Shown: one piece after another, positions 19,421 to 27,309 of the stretch
How the letters are laid out: every line of letters starts with the position of its first letter
Numbering within the stretch: the stretch's first letter is position 1
DNA from: Vulcanimicrobiota bacterium
GTDB lineage: Bacteria > Vulcanimicrobiota > Xenobia > Xenobiales > JADMJV01
NCBI GenBank assembly: GCA_019637395.1
Contig: JAHBVR010000028.1
Coordinates: 1 to 64,000 of the forward strand
Length of the DNA stretch: 64,000 nucleotides
Direction: 5' to 3'
The notes under the pieces: model-generated
Told to the model about the DNA's origin: nothing
The model's database searches: none
The model's input: the letters and a program-made list of their open reading frames with translations, nothing else
Translations under genes and position numbers: made by a program

Positions 19421-19861
19421 TTAACTCCTGACTCTGGTGACCAGCGTGAAAGTGAACGGGCCGTCCGGCAGCTCCAGGCGCAGGCCCCGGGCGGCATAAG
19501 ATTCGCCGCCGCGTTCGAACTCTTCATAGGCGGTAAAGGCGCGCTCGCCCAGCTCCAACTGGTTGGCCAGCGCATTGGCGAAAACCACTTCCCCATTGCG
19601 CCCGCGCACGAGCAGTCCGTCGCTGATCGCATCCAGCAGAAAAGCCAGAGGATCTTCAAAGACCGGTGCCCAGGCGGCCGGACCGGAACCTCGCCGGGCC
19701 AGGCGTTCGATGGCGTCGAGCAAGCCGAGCAGGCCGACTTGCTGGCGCCGGGCCCGTTCCACCGGCGGACTGGGACGCCCGTGGCGCCGCCGCCCGCGTA
19801 CGGGAACCAGCGCTCCGCCTTCATCGGAGAGGAGAAAAAAACGATAGCGTTCGGAACTCAC
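19421..19861 (-). CDS. Unknown protein in the encapsulin operon, PAS-like fragment
   Basis: A 146-aa protein without a clear family. The N-terminus is basic (VRGRRRHGRPSPPVERARR). A segment near residues 75-100 (AISDGLLVRGRNGEVVFANALANQLEL) has the look of the first strands and helix of a PAS domain, whose core is otherwise short. The C-terminus is a predicted beta hairpin. It lies 3 bases after the encapsulin stop and 3 bases before clpB, so it is certainly cotranscribed with both. It has no recognisable encapsulin targeting tail. Possible roles are a sensor, a shell-associated factor or a ClpB adaptor; none is proven. Confidence 0.65.
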   Translation of the reverse strand: MSSERYRFFLLSDEGGALVPVRGRRRHGRPSPPVERARRQQVGLLGLLDAIERLARRGSGPAAWAPVFEDPLAFLLDAISDGLLVRGRNGEVVFANALANQLELGERAFTAYEEFERGGESYAARGLRLELPDGPFTFTLVTRVRS

Positions 19862-19864
19862 AGG

Positions 19865-20671
19865 CTACTCCTTGGAAGGATTGAGGGCGACCGCGGCTTC
19901 GCTGGTCAGCACTCGGAAAGTAAAGGTTTCCAGGAAATACAACTGCACCGAAGTGCTGGAATGGCTGGCGTAGCCGATGGAAATGTCCTGGCCGAGATCC
20001 AGGGAAAAATCGCCGCCCCGGGTGGTCAACAGCACTCCCCCCTCGATGGCCGGGGCCCACACCACGCTGCCGTCGATGGCCCGCTGGATATGCTGAAAAA
20101 CCGGGTAGCCTTCATCGCTGCCGCCACTTGCGGCGGTAAAGGCCTGATTCCCCAAGACCAGCGTATAAGGGCCCTCCACGCCGGCCAGGCGTAACTGGCT
20201 GACGGCCTGGGCCACCGCGATCGGATAGTCTTCAACCCGGGCGGGTAGCTGGATGGGCGGGTTGCTGGAAGCCTCGCGAATCCCCTGAATTCCGGCCGCG
20301 GCGTAGCCGTCGAAGACGGATTGATCTTCGGCAAAGGCGAGTTGGCGGGCGGCTTTTTTGAGAGGGTCCCAATCCGAATCCTGGGCGCCGCGTTCGACGT
20401 CGTCAACCGCCTGCCGGCTCAGCTCGAAGGGAATACGGAGTTCCACCAGCGCTTTGACCTCCCGGCGGCAGGCTTGCACCTCCTCGCGGGGACCCTGGAT
20501 GGATTGGACATGTCCGGTTCCCACCGCGGAAAATTCCAATCCTCTGGGCGTGGGCACATCCACCACCCGGCGGGCGGCTAAATGGCGCTTGAGGGTTCGG
20601 CTGGCTTCTTCTTCGATTTGAAGCCAGGCTTTGGCCGAAATCGGGGCGAGTTCCCGGTGAAAGTTGTTCAT
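19865..20671 (-). CDS. Encapsulin shell protein, family 1
   Basis: This HK97-fold protein self-assembles into a closed nanocompartment that encloses enzymes carrying a targeting tail. The sequence is a straight match to family 1 encapsulins: MNNFHRELAPISAKAWLQIEEEA at the start, RRVVDVPTP, DVERGAQDSDWDPLKKAA, LAFAEDQSVFDGY, REASSNPP, LAGVEGPYTLVLG, GYPVFQHI and VWAPAIEGGVLLTTRGGDFSLDLGQDISIGY. The length of 268 aa is standard for a 60-subunit T=1 particle. Its start overlaps the DyP stop codon by four bases (ATGA), so shell and cargo are translationally coupled. The protein was once called linocin M18-like bacteriocin; that role should not be assumed. Confidence 0.97.
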   Translation of the reverse strand: MNNFHRELAPISAKAWLQIEEEASRTLKRHLAARRVVDVPTPRGLEFSAVGTGHVQSIQGPREEVQACRREVKALVELRIPFELSRQAVDDVERGAQDSDWDPLKKAARQLAFAEDQSVFDGYAAAGIQGIREASSNPPIQLPARVEDYPIAVAQAVSQLRLAGVEGPYTLVLGNQAFTAASGGSDEGYPVFQHIQRAIDGSVVWAPAIEGGVLLTTRGGDFSLDLGQDISIGYASHSSTSVQLYFLETFTFRVLTSEAAVALNPSKE

Positions 20672-21657
20672 TGCGTTTCTCCTTTGAGTGAACCGAGTTG
20701 CAGGGAGCCATCCGGGGGTTCCTGAGCCACCGGGCCGAGTGCCTCGAGCCAGGTGCTGGAAGGAATGAAGAAAAGAGTGCCGGTGACGGCGCGACTGAAG
20801 TCCAGCAGGCGATCGTAGTTCCCCGGAGGGCGGCCCACGAACATATTCTCCAGCATCTGCTCGATGCGGCGGGGGGAACGGGCATAGCCGATAAAGTAGG
20901 TGCCGTATTCGCCTTTGCCGACCTCGCCGAAAGCCATGTTGTCGCGCAAAATCTGCAACTGCTCGCCGTTCTCCACGATCTGCGTGAGAGCGTTGTGAGC
21001 ATAACTGGGCTTGACGGCATCGTCCAATTCGATATCCGAAAGTTTGCCGCGCCCGATGATGCGCTCCTGGGTTTCCACCGGCAAAGCGTTCCAGCCCGGC
21101 AGGTCGTGCAGATATTTTTGCACGATGACGTAGCTGCCGCCGGCGAAGGGCGCATCTTCCGCGCCGATGACGGTCGCCTCCACTGCCGCCTGATCGACGG
21201 GGTTCTCGGTCCCATCCACAAAACCAAGCAGATCGCGGTTGTCGAAATAACTGAAGCCATGCACCTCATCGGCCACCGCGGCCACTCCCTGAAGCCGGCT
21301 CATGATTTGCATGGCCAGTTCGAAACAGAGGTCCTGACGAGCGGAACGGATGTGAAAAAGCAAGTCTCCGGGAGTGGAAACGGCCCGGTGCACGCCCCGA
21401 ATTTCTTGGAAGGTGTGCAATTCCTGGGGCCGCGGCTGGCCAAAGAGCCGGTCCCAGGCCTCCGAGCCGAAGCCGACGACACAGCTCAGGCGCGCACCGG
21501 GATCGCGGAATCCCACGGCTCGAACCAGGCCGCTCAGGTCGGCGCACAGGCTTTTGACGGCGGTTTCGTTGCCTCGACCTGATTCTATGGTCACGACCAA
21601 AAATAAAGCGCTGGAGGTGAGCTGAGAGGCGACGGCCTGGGGATTGGCCAGAGGCAT
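20668..21657 (-). CDS. DyP-type peroxidase, encapsulin cargo
   Basis: This is a haem dye-decolorising peroxidase. The distal motif GFVDGTENP has Asp148; RDN at 238-240 gives the distal Arg and Asn of B-type DyPs; His221 in PSYAHNALTQ is the likely haem ligand. The C-terminus carries DGSLQLGSLKGETQ, the classical cargo-loading peptide (consensus DGSLxIGSLKG), which binds the inner encapsulin surface. The 329-aa form starts at the ATG at 21657 (MPLANPQAVASQ, the normal family start), with AAGGAG 12 bases upstream; a longer frame begins at 21711. It is the first gene of the operon. Its physiological reductant and substrate are unknown, as for most DyPs. Confidence 0.95.
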   Translation of the reverse strand: MPLANPQAVASQLTSSALFLVVTIESGRGNETAVKSLCADLSGLVRAVGFRDPGARLSCVVGFGSEAWDRLFGQPRPQELHTFQEIRGVHRAVSTPGDLLFHIRSARQDLCFELAMQIMSRLQGVAAVADEVHGFSYFDNRDLLGFVDGTENPVDQAAVEATVIGAEDAPFAGGSYVIVQKYLHDLPGWNALPVETQERIIGRGKLSDIELDDAVKPSYAHNALTQIVENGEQLQILRDNMAFGEVGKGEYGTYFIGYARSPRRIEQMLENMFVGRPPGNYDRLLDFSRAVTGTLFFIPSSTWLEALGPVAQEPPDGSLQLGSLKGETQ

Positions 21658-21728
21658 GGGAACGACAGTCTCCTTTTCTTTTATCGAGTTCTTCAAACTC
21701 CGCGCCTGCATGTCCTCGACATTCGGGA

Positions 21729-21734
21729 ATTATA
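21729..21734 (-). promoter_or_regulatory. -10 box of the DyP-encapsulin-ClpB operon
   Basis: A perfect TATAAT on the minus strand is framed by CGGG and CCCG, so a small palindrome covers it. No good -35 hexamer is found at 16-18 bases, which suggests an activator or an alternative sigma factor. The predicted leader to the ATG at 21657 is about 65 bases. Confidence 0.45.
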
Positions 21735-21843
21735 CCCGCTGCTTTCGGGGGCGTGGTGCAGTAGTGTGGAAGTAAATCGGAAGTGCCGCCCACGTTCCCT
21801 GAAGCCAGGTTCCGTTCAACTTGTCCCGAAGGCCCCCATTCCT

Positions 21844-24291
21844 ATGCTGGGAAGAGACCCCGAATTCTGGCGCGCGCAACTGCACTCGACGCATTTACCG
21901 GTACGTCTCTTCGCTTTGCGCACCCTCCGCCAGATGGGCAGCCAGGGCGCTCGCATGCTGCTCGAAGCCAAGGTGGATTTGCCCGAATGGCCTTTCGTCT
22001 GGGCCCTGCAAGGCTGCGCCACCCCCGCCCTGTTGCGTTCCGGAGCCCCCCATTCGCCACAACGCCTGGCCCTCACCCTGCAGCGCCGGACTCCCCGCTC
22101 GCGGGCCAAGATCGCCCGCCAGAGCCTGAGCCGCTGTATCGCCGGCCTGCGCAAAGCCGACAATGCCCACCAGCGCCTCTCCTGGATGATGATTCTACTG
22201 GAGCAGCACGGTGAAGCCGCCACCGAAGATTTGCTCGGTCTGATCTCCACCCCCACCCCGGAAAGGCAGCAATGGGAGCAACTGGCCGCCCTGGCTGCCT
22301 GGGCTCTGGGCCAGTTGGGCCGGGGCATTCTCTTCAACATTCAGGAACGCTTTCGCCAGGGGGCTCCGGCCGTCCAGGTATGGCTTTGCCAGGCGCTCTG
22401 GCATCTCGGCCCCCAGGCGCAGGGCAGCGAATCCTTTCTGGCCACGGCGCCGGGCATCTGGGCCAGCGCCGCCCTCTACGCTCTCGAGGGAGCCGGCACC
22501 CGGGCCCTGATCCAGCGCCGCGAGGCGCCCCTCTGGGTCGACCGGGCGGCCCTGGGCCGGCTGGCCGAACTCATCCAATCCAAAGATCGCGACGATCGCC
22601 ACTATGCGGCTCGCGCCCTGGCCGGCTGGGGGCCGGCGCTGGCCCGCGTGGCCCGCTTGTTGGAAGGCCTCTGCCACGACCCGGAAAACGCCCTGCGCGA
22701 TCTGGCCTGGCGCGGACTCGAGCAGCTCGGCGGGGTCACCTCGCCCCAGGCCCTGCGCGCCGGCCTGCATTCCCAGGACGTCGAAGTCCGGGCCGCCGCC
22801 CTGGCCTGCTTCCGCGACAACTACGGTAACGAACCGGTGGAGATCCTACGCCGCCACCTGCACGATTCGGAACTCAGCCTGCTGACCGTGCTGGCCATCG
22901 AGCAGACCGGCCTGCAACCGCACCAACTGGACTCCGCCCTCAAGCTGCTGCCCCGCCTGCACGGCGTGCACCTCTTGATGATGCTGGGGGCACTCAGCCA
23001 GAGCCTGGCTCCCCCCACCGAGGAACCGGTGGACCTGGGCCAGTTGATACACCATCGCCAGGTCGATACCCGCCAGGCGGTGGCCCGCCTGCTCATGGCC
23101 TGGAAACGTCCCGCCCGCGAACTGGCCCCGTTGCTGGACGATCAGGACGCCCACATCGCCCGCCAGGTGACCGAGCACCTGCTGGAAAATCCCAGCCCGG
23201 AAACGCTGCGCCAGCTGCTCGGCGACGGTCCGCGCCTGGCCCAGCGGCTATTGCAGCTGGAAAGCCAGAATACGCTGGGACGGCTGGAACGCCTGGGCTC
23301 TTCGCGGGCCCAACTGGCCAGCGTGCTCGAGCGCCTGCGCCAACTGGCCCAAATCGGCGAACCGGAAGTGCAGCGGGCGGCCAATCGCATTCTCAAGGCG
23401 CAAAACCTGGACACCTTGATGTGGTCGGATTTCGACACGCTCGAGCCGGAACTCCAGTATTCGCTGGTTTCGCTGGTGCGCGAAAGCGGCGCGCTCCCCG
23501 ACGGCCTCCGAGCCGGCCTGCTGGAAGGCCTCTACGTCAACCCCACCACGCTCTCGCTGGCCCTGGAAACGCTGCCGGTCAGTTCCGCTTCCACGCTGCT
23601 CTGGAGCTGCTTCATCAAATGTCCCCACGCTCAACGCGAACATTTTCTGCTGCCCCTGCTGCAACTGGACCAAGCCGGCTGGGAACTGCTGTTGGAATTA
23701 TTGGCCCACCAGGATCCCGAAGTCTCGGAAGATGCCATCCAGCTACTGCTGCGCTGGCTCGACCAAAGGGGATTGGACCTGTTGGCCGACGAGTCGCTGC
23801 TGAAAACTCCGCCCTGTCCCGAGGCGCGCGGCCAGCTGGCGGTCGGCCTGGCCCAAAGGCTGTCGTTGCAGGAAGAGGCGCGCTGGTTCCCCTGGTTGCG
23901 TGCCCTGGCCCGCCAGACCGCCCCCACCGCCGCCCGGCTGGCGCTGCAGGCCCTGTCTCGCTCCCACGAGGAGCCGGCCTTCCTGGAAATCCTGGCCGCC
24001 TGCAACCATCCTCACGAACAGGTCCGCCTGGAAGCCCTGCAACTGCTGCATCCTCAGAGCCCCGAGCAGATCTGGCTGTCCACCGTGCGTCTACGCGCCT
24101 ACGGCATCGATCCCCACCCGCGCGTGCAAATCCGCCGCTATCTATGGATGCAGGAAGCCGGCGACCTGACCACCTACGAACTCGACCACGCCCGCGAGCT
24201 GCGTCTCGCCAGCGACGACCCCGAATTGCTGCAAGAAATCGATCAGTTGTCGCTCGGCCAGGGCTCCTTGAAGAGAGAGGGGGTAAAATGA
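21844..24291 (+). CDS. HEAT-repeat scaffold protein
   Basis: An 815-aa soluble, helix-only protein made of repeated pairs of Leu/Ala-rich helices with conserved positions such as DxxVRxxAL (STHLPVRLFALRTL, SQDVEVRAAALACF, DPEVSEDAIQLLL, HPHEQVRLEALQLL). These are HEAT repeats over the full length. No enzymatic domain, signal peptide or membrane segment is seen. HEAT proteins act as scaffolds or protein-binding solenoids; a partner cannot be named. The ATG at 21844 is preferred because the solenoid begins there; the frame is open from a GTG at 21766. It diverges from the DyP-encapsulin operon and precedes the Paladin-like gene, which has its own promoter. Confidence 0.78.
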   Translation: MLGRDPEFWRAQLHSTHLPVRLFALRTLRQMGSQGARMLLEAKVDLPEWPFVWALQGCATPALLRSGAPHSPQRLALTLQRRTPRSRAKIARQSLSRCIAGLRKADNAHQRLSWMMILLEQHGEAATEDLLGLISTPTPERQQWEQLAALAAWALGQLGRGILFNIQERFRQGAPAVQVWLCQALWHLGPQAQGSESFLATAPGIWASAALYALEGAGTRALIQRREAPLWVDRAALGRLAELIQSKDRDDRHYAARALAGWGPALARVARLLEGLCHDPENALRDLAWRGLEQLGGVTSPQALRAGLHSQDVEVRAAALACFRDNYGNEPVEILRRHLHDSELSLLTVLAIEQTGLQPHQLDSALKLLPRLHGVHLLMMLGALSQSLAPPTEEPVDLGQLIHHRQVDTRQAVARLLMAWKRPARELAPLLDDQDAHIARQVTEHLLENPSPETLRQLLGDGPRLAQRLLQLESQNTLGRLERLGSSRAQLASVLERLRQLAQIGEPEVQRAANRILKAQNLDTLMWSDFDTLEPELQYSLVSLVRESGALPDGLRAGLLEGLYVNPTTLSLALETLPVSSASTLLWSCFIKCPHAQREHFLLPLLQLDQAGWELLLELLAHQDPEVSEDAIQLLLRWLDQRGLDLLADESLLKTPPCPEARGQLAVGLAQRLSLQEEARWFPWLRALARQTAPTAARLALQALSRSHEEPAFLEILAACNHPHEQVRLEALQLLHPQSPEQIWLSTVRLRAYGIDPHPRVQIRRYLWMQEAGDLTTYELDHARELRLASDDPELLQEIDQLSLGQGSLKREGVK

Positions 24292-24320
24292 TATAGTCGG
24301 GTCGCTTTGGTGTTCCAAAG
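24268..24320 (+). promoter_or_regulatory. Extended -10 promoter and 5' mRNA hairpin of the Paladin-like gene
   Basis: TTGAAG (24268-24273), an 18-base spacer ending in TGA, and TATAGT (24292-24297) form an extended -10 promoter overlapping the end of the HEAT gene. Predicted initiation at about 24304 puts the hairpin CTTTGG-TGTT-CCAAAG (24305-24320) at the very 5' end of the mRNA, where such structures protect transcripts. Confidence 0.55.
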
Positions 24321-24350
24321 GACGAGCGCCTCAAGCGGGAGGAAGCTTTC

Positions 24351-25982
24351 ATGGCCAACCAATCCGACTACATCCTCTACCGGCCGGCGGTGGCGCCGCC
24401 TCAGACGAGCACACGCAAAACCGGCGAAACGCCCGCTGACAAGGTCTACCCCTTGACACAGGGGGTCTGGCAGCAGGAAGCGGTGGACACCTTAAAGCTT
24501 TATGCCGAGAAAGGCTTTACTCCCGTAAATCAGGAGCAGCAGCTCTCCCTCTTCCCGATGGAGGAAGCCAGCGCCCCGGTAAAAGCCGATCAGATTCACG
24601 AGTCACGGACCGATCCGGAACAACTCATTCCCCACTGGAAGAACTTTAAGTTCCTCTCGGAAGACACCAGGCGCTTTGCTCAGAAAATTCGCGACCTCTA
24701 CCTGCCGGGCTTCGGAGAGGCGGCGCCGGCCCGGCCCAAAGAGAAGCTCAAACAGATCTGCCCGGTGGGCGACCAGCCGCTCTACAACGAGAGCACCAAA
24801 GAATTCAAGGCCGATCAGTTCCCCGGCCGACTGATCTACAAAGACGGAGGGCTCTATCCGCCCAACGACCTGAAAGCCCAGGAAAACGCCCCCAACTACC
24901 GCAAAATGCCCAACAAGCCGGTGCACGGCGTGGGGCAGCCCACCAAACAAGGCTTCCGCGACGTAATCAACCATATGGACGGCAAGCCGGTCATCTGGAC
25001 CAATACCCGCGCCGAGGCCATCATCTACCTCGACGGTAAACCTTACAATCTGCGGCAAATCGGTGGAATGGAGAACGTCGACCTCAAAAAGGGCGCCAGT
25101 GCCGAAGAAGTGGAAGCCCTGGAAGAGCGCCTTAAGCAGGAATTGATCGGCAAAACCATTCGCGTGGCCGAAGAGGTCGTGGTGAAAGGACCGGACGGCC
25201 AGCCGGTCATGGAAAACGGGCGCCAGAAGACGGAGCGGGTGACGCGCGAGGTCAAGGTGACGGCCGATAACTGTCAGACCACGCAGGACGTGGTCCAGGA
25301 GCTGCAGGCTGAATATCCCAACTTCGAATACCGGCGCATTCCCCTGTCCGACGAGAAATCGCCCGATCCGGCCAGCCTGGACAAAGTGCGCGACTACATG
25401 AACGAGATGTCGGCCAAATACGGCAAAAGCGATCCTCAATTCGTATTCAACTGCCACCAGGGGAAAGGCCGCACCACCACCACCATGGTGACGGCCGGTA
25501 TCACGCTGGATGGGCGCGGCCCGCACCAGCTCGAACTGCCCTTCGACGAAACGCGCGAACGCGTGGAGCGCAACGTGCGGGAGAACGCCCAGTTGCAGAA
25601 TCTCAACACCACCGTGGATGAGTATAAGGAGAAAGCGGCTTCGGCCAGCCGGCGCGCCGAGGAGCTCGACCGTCAGGCCGAGGCGGCCACCGACCGCAGC
25701 CAGCGCGCCGACCTCAGCGCCCAGGCCCGGCGGGCTCACGCCGACGCCCAGAAGTATAACGAGAACGCCCAGGAGTTCACCAAACGTTACGCTCTGATGC
25801 AAAAATACAGCGAATACGTGACGCAGCACGGTAGTAACTCGCAGCACCCGACCTTCGAAGCCTGGATGAAGATGGATGCCCAGCAGGAAGACCTCAACGC
25901 CAAGTGGGCTGCTCTCAACCAGCAGTGCGGCCTGGATCGGCCCAACCTGCCGTTCTATCAGCCCCAAACCGCGGTGGCGTGA
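24351..25982 (+). CDS. Paladin-like dual-specificity/inositol phosphatase-fold protein
   Basis: The 543-aa protein carries a cysteine phosphatase P-loop CHQGKGRT (Cys368, Arg374) in the context FVFNCHQGKGRTTTTM, close to the CQMGRGRTT loop of eukaryotic Paladin. The region before it also tracks Paladin and PTP-like phytases: PVIWTNTRAEAIIYLDGKPYNLR, EALEERLKQEL, a YPNFEYRRIPLSDEKSPDP general-acid segment. The first 70 residues are polar and unstructured. After the catalytic domain (about 150-400) a long charged coiled coil (about 405-485) follows. There is no Sec signal. ATG is preceded by GGAGGAAG. An acidic gene overlaps its stop (GTGA). Eukaryote-like phosphatase, disordered N-terminus and acidic partner together suggest a translocated effector with an accessory protein; this is inference. 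Confidence 0.75.
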   Translation: MANQSDYILYRPAVAPPQTSTRKTGETPADKVYPLTQGVWQQEAVDTLKLYAEKGFTPVNQEQQLSLFPMEEASAPVKADQIHESRTDPEQLIPHWKNFKFLSEDTRRFAQKIRDLYLPGFGEAAPARPKEKLKQICPVGDQPLYNESTKEFKADQFPGRLIYKDGGLYPPNDLKAQENAPNYRKMPNKPVHGVGQPTKQGFRDVINHMDGKPVIWTNTRAEAIIYLDGKPYNLRQIGGMENVDLKKGASAEEVEALEERLKQELIGKTIRVAEEVVVKGPDGQPVMENGRQKTERVTREVKVTADNCQTTQDVVQELQAEYPNFEYRRIPLSDEKSPDPASLDKVRDYMNEMSAKYGKSDPQFVFNCHQGKGRTTTTMVTAGITLDGRGPHQLELPFDETRERVERNVRENAQLQNLNTTVDEYKEKAASASRRAEELDRQAEAATDRSQRADLSAQARRAHADAQKYNENAQEFTKRYALMQKYSEYVTQHGSNSQHPTFEAWMKMDAQQEDLNAKWAALNQQCGLDRPNLPFYQPQTAVA

Positions 25983-26617
25983 GCGAAGAGCCCATCAACT
26001 TCGTCCTGGAATGGCGCGAGTCGCAGGAACGGCGCGGCCGGCAAACTCGCGATGAGTTCGCTCAGCTCTCGGCGGAGGCGGCCACGGCCGCCGAAGTCGT
26101 GGCTGAGCCCGAATCCCAGCCCGCGAACGTCCCTCCGGAGACCTTTCAAGAAACGCCGCCGGAGCCGGAGCCCGAGCCGGACGAGTCGCCGGAGTTTTTC
26201 GAATGGACGGCCGACCGGGAACGGGCCATTCAGCGATTTTTAGAGACGGCGCCGGAGGGCGCTCTACCCACCGTCCATGTCCAGTTGACGGCCATTCATC
26301 AGGCCTTGAAACACGGCAACCTCGACCCGAAACAAGCCATGTTGCTGCTGGATGAGGTGGACGGATACCTGGCCGAACGCATATCCGCCGAGGAACGCAA
26401 GGTTCCCGTGGCCGACGCCGCCTTTCTCATGGCGCGCGGCGACAAGCTCAAAGCTTTTTATGCATTCCTGGAAGCCTCGGGAGCCATGCGCGAGTTTTTG
26501 GCCAGCGGAGAAACAGTTCAACTGGACGTGGCCGCCTACGCGGCCGACCAGGGCACCGCTTTTCTGGCCGGCGCGCGCCAACTAATCTTCGACGCCGAGC
26601 CCCCCGAAGAGCCTTGA
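25979..26617 (+). CDS. Acidic unknown protein coupled to the Paladin-like phosphatase
   Basis: I recognise no family. The GTG at 25979 overlaps the phosphatase stop (GTGA) and gives 212 residues. The first 90 residues are Glu/Pro-rich (PEPEPEPDESPEFFEW) and disordered; residues about 95-205 look like a compact helical domain (TVHVQLTAIHQALKHGNLDPKQAMLLLDEVDGYLAERI). The overall charge is strongly negative. Tight coupling to the phosphatase gene implies a common function. A chaperone or regulator of that protein is plausible, though it is larger than a class I type III chaperone (about 130 aa). No membrane or signal segment is seen. Confidence 0.65.
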   Translation: MSEEPINFVLEWRESQERRGRQTRDEFAQLSAEAATAAEVVAEPESQPANVPPETFQETPPEPEPEPDESPEFFEWTADRERAIQRFLETAPEGALPTVHVQLTAIHQALKHGNLDPKQAMLLLDEVDGYLAERISAEERKVPVADAAFLMARGDKLKAFYAFLEASGAMREFLASGETVQLDVAAYAADQGTAFLAGARQLIFDAEPPEEP

Positions 26618-26642
26618 CGAACCAGATCCGATCTGGTCTACT
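26614..26642 (+). promoter_or_regulatory. Promoter and palindromic operator of the toxin-antitoxin pair
   Basis: TTGACG (26614-26619) and TCTACT (26637-26642) are 17 bases apart, and the spacer is filled by the palindrome ACCAGAT-CCG-ATCTGGT (26621-26637). A second possible -10, TAGAAT, lies at 26642-26647. Antitoxins of this class bind such palindromes to repress their own operon. Confidence 0.55.
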
Positions 26643-26649
26643 AGAATCA

Positions 26650-26886
26650 ATGATATTGCGCAATATCTCCGAAGCAAAAGCCGAATTATCGGCCCTGATT
26701 GAAGCGGTCACCCGAGGCGAAGAGGTGCTCATTGGCAAGGCGGGAGTTCCCGTAGCTCGCCTGGTTCGCTACCACGGGGCTTCTCAGCCCCGTCAACCTG
26801 GAGCCTTGAAAGGCAGAATTAAAATCGGACCCGACTTCAAAACGCTACCTCCTGACATCGCCGCCGCCTTCGGAATCGAAGATTGA
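26650..26886 (+). CDS. Phd/YefM family antitoxin
   Basis: A 78-aa antitoxin. MILRNISEAKAELSALIEAV is the DNA-binding N-terminal fold of Phd/YefM proteins, followed by GEEVLIGKAGVPVARLV and a disordered C-terminal tail that covers the toxin active site. I use the ATG at 26650, where family homology starts; the frame is open from a TTG at 26614. The stop overlaps the toxin TTG by four bases, the usual coupling. A palindrome directly upstream is the likely autoregulatory site. Confidence 0.9.
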   Translation: MILRNISEAKAELSALIEAVTRGEEVLIGKAGVPVARLVRYHGASQPRQPGALKGRIKIGPDFKTLPPDIAAAFGIED

Positions 26887-27260
26887 GGATTCTTCTCGAT
26901 ACGCACTTTCTTCTCTGGTGGATAGCCGGCGCGCGAGAACTGGGCGACAACGCTCGCACCATCATCGCGAATCCGGAAAATCTGATCTTCTACAGTGCCG
27001 CCAGTCTCTGGGAGTTACGCATCAAAGAAGGCACGGGAAAGCTGGAGTTGCCGGAGGACTTCTTTTCTGCCCTGTCTCAGGAAGCCTTCGAGGCGCTGGC
27101 GGTGACGGCCAGACACACGGAGGGGCTTCGCAAACTCCCCTTTCATCACCGCGATCCTTTCGACCGTATGCTCATCGCTCAGGCGCGCTTGGAAAACCTC
27201 ACGCTTTTGACTCGCGACCAGGTGGTGACTCTCTACGACGTCCAGAGCATGCTGGCCTGA
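26883..27260 (+). CDS. vapC: VapC-type PIN domain ribonuclease toxin
   Basis: This 125-aa PIN domain nuclease has the acidic metal site complete: Asp6 in LLDTH, Glu44 in SLWELRIK, Asp91 and Asp94 in HRDPFDRML, and Asp112 in LLTRD. The LLWWIAG and HHRDPFDRML signatures place it with the PIN subfamily paired to Phd/YefM antitoxins. The TTG start overlaps the antitoxin stop. VapC toxins cut tRNA or rRNA; the specific target cannot be read. The pair looks intact, unlike the decayed ParE near 59.8 kb. Confidence 0.93.
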   Translation: MRILLDTHFLLWWIAGARELGDNARTIIANPENLIFYSAASLWELRIKEGTGKLELPEDFFSALSQEAFEALAVTARHTEGLRKLPFHHRDPFDRMLIAQARLENLTLLTRDQVVTLYDVQSMLA

Positions 27261-27309
27261 CCACCGCCCCAGGCAGGAAGCGACTCCTTCCAGGCAAAGG
27301 CGAGCCATC

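Noticed and set aside
19865-20671. Reading the encapsulin as a bacteriocin (linocin M18)
   Set aside because: The coupled DyP carries a cargo-loading tail, so the shell role is far better supported.
24603-25967. 454-codon minus-strand frame opposite the Paladin-like gene
   Set aside because: The plus strand has a ribosome site, promoter and phosphatase loop; the antisense product is low-complexity.
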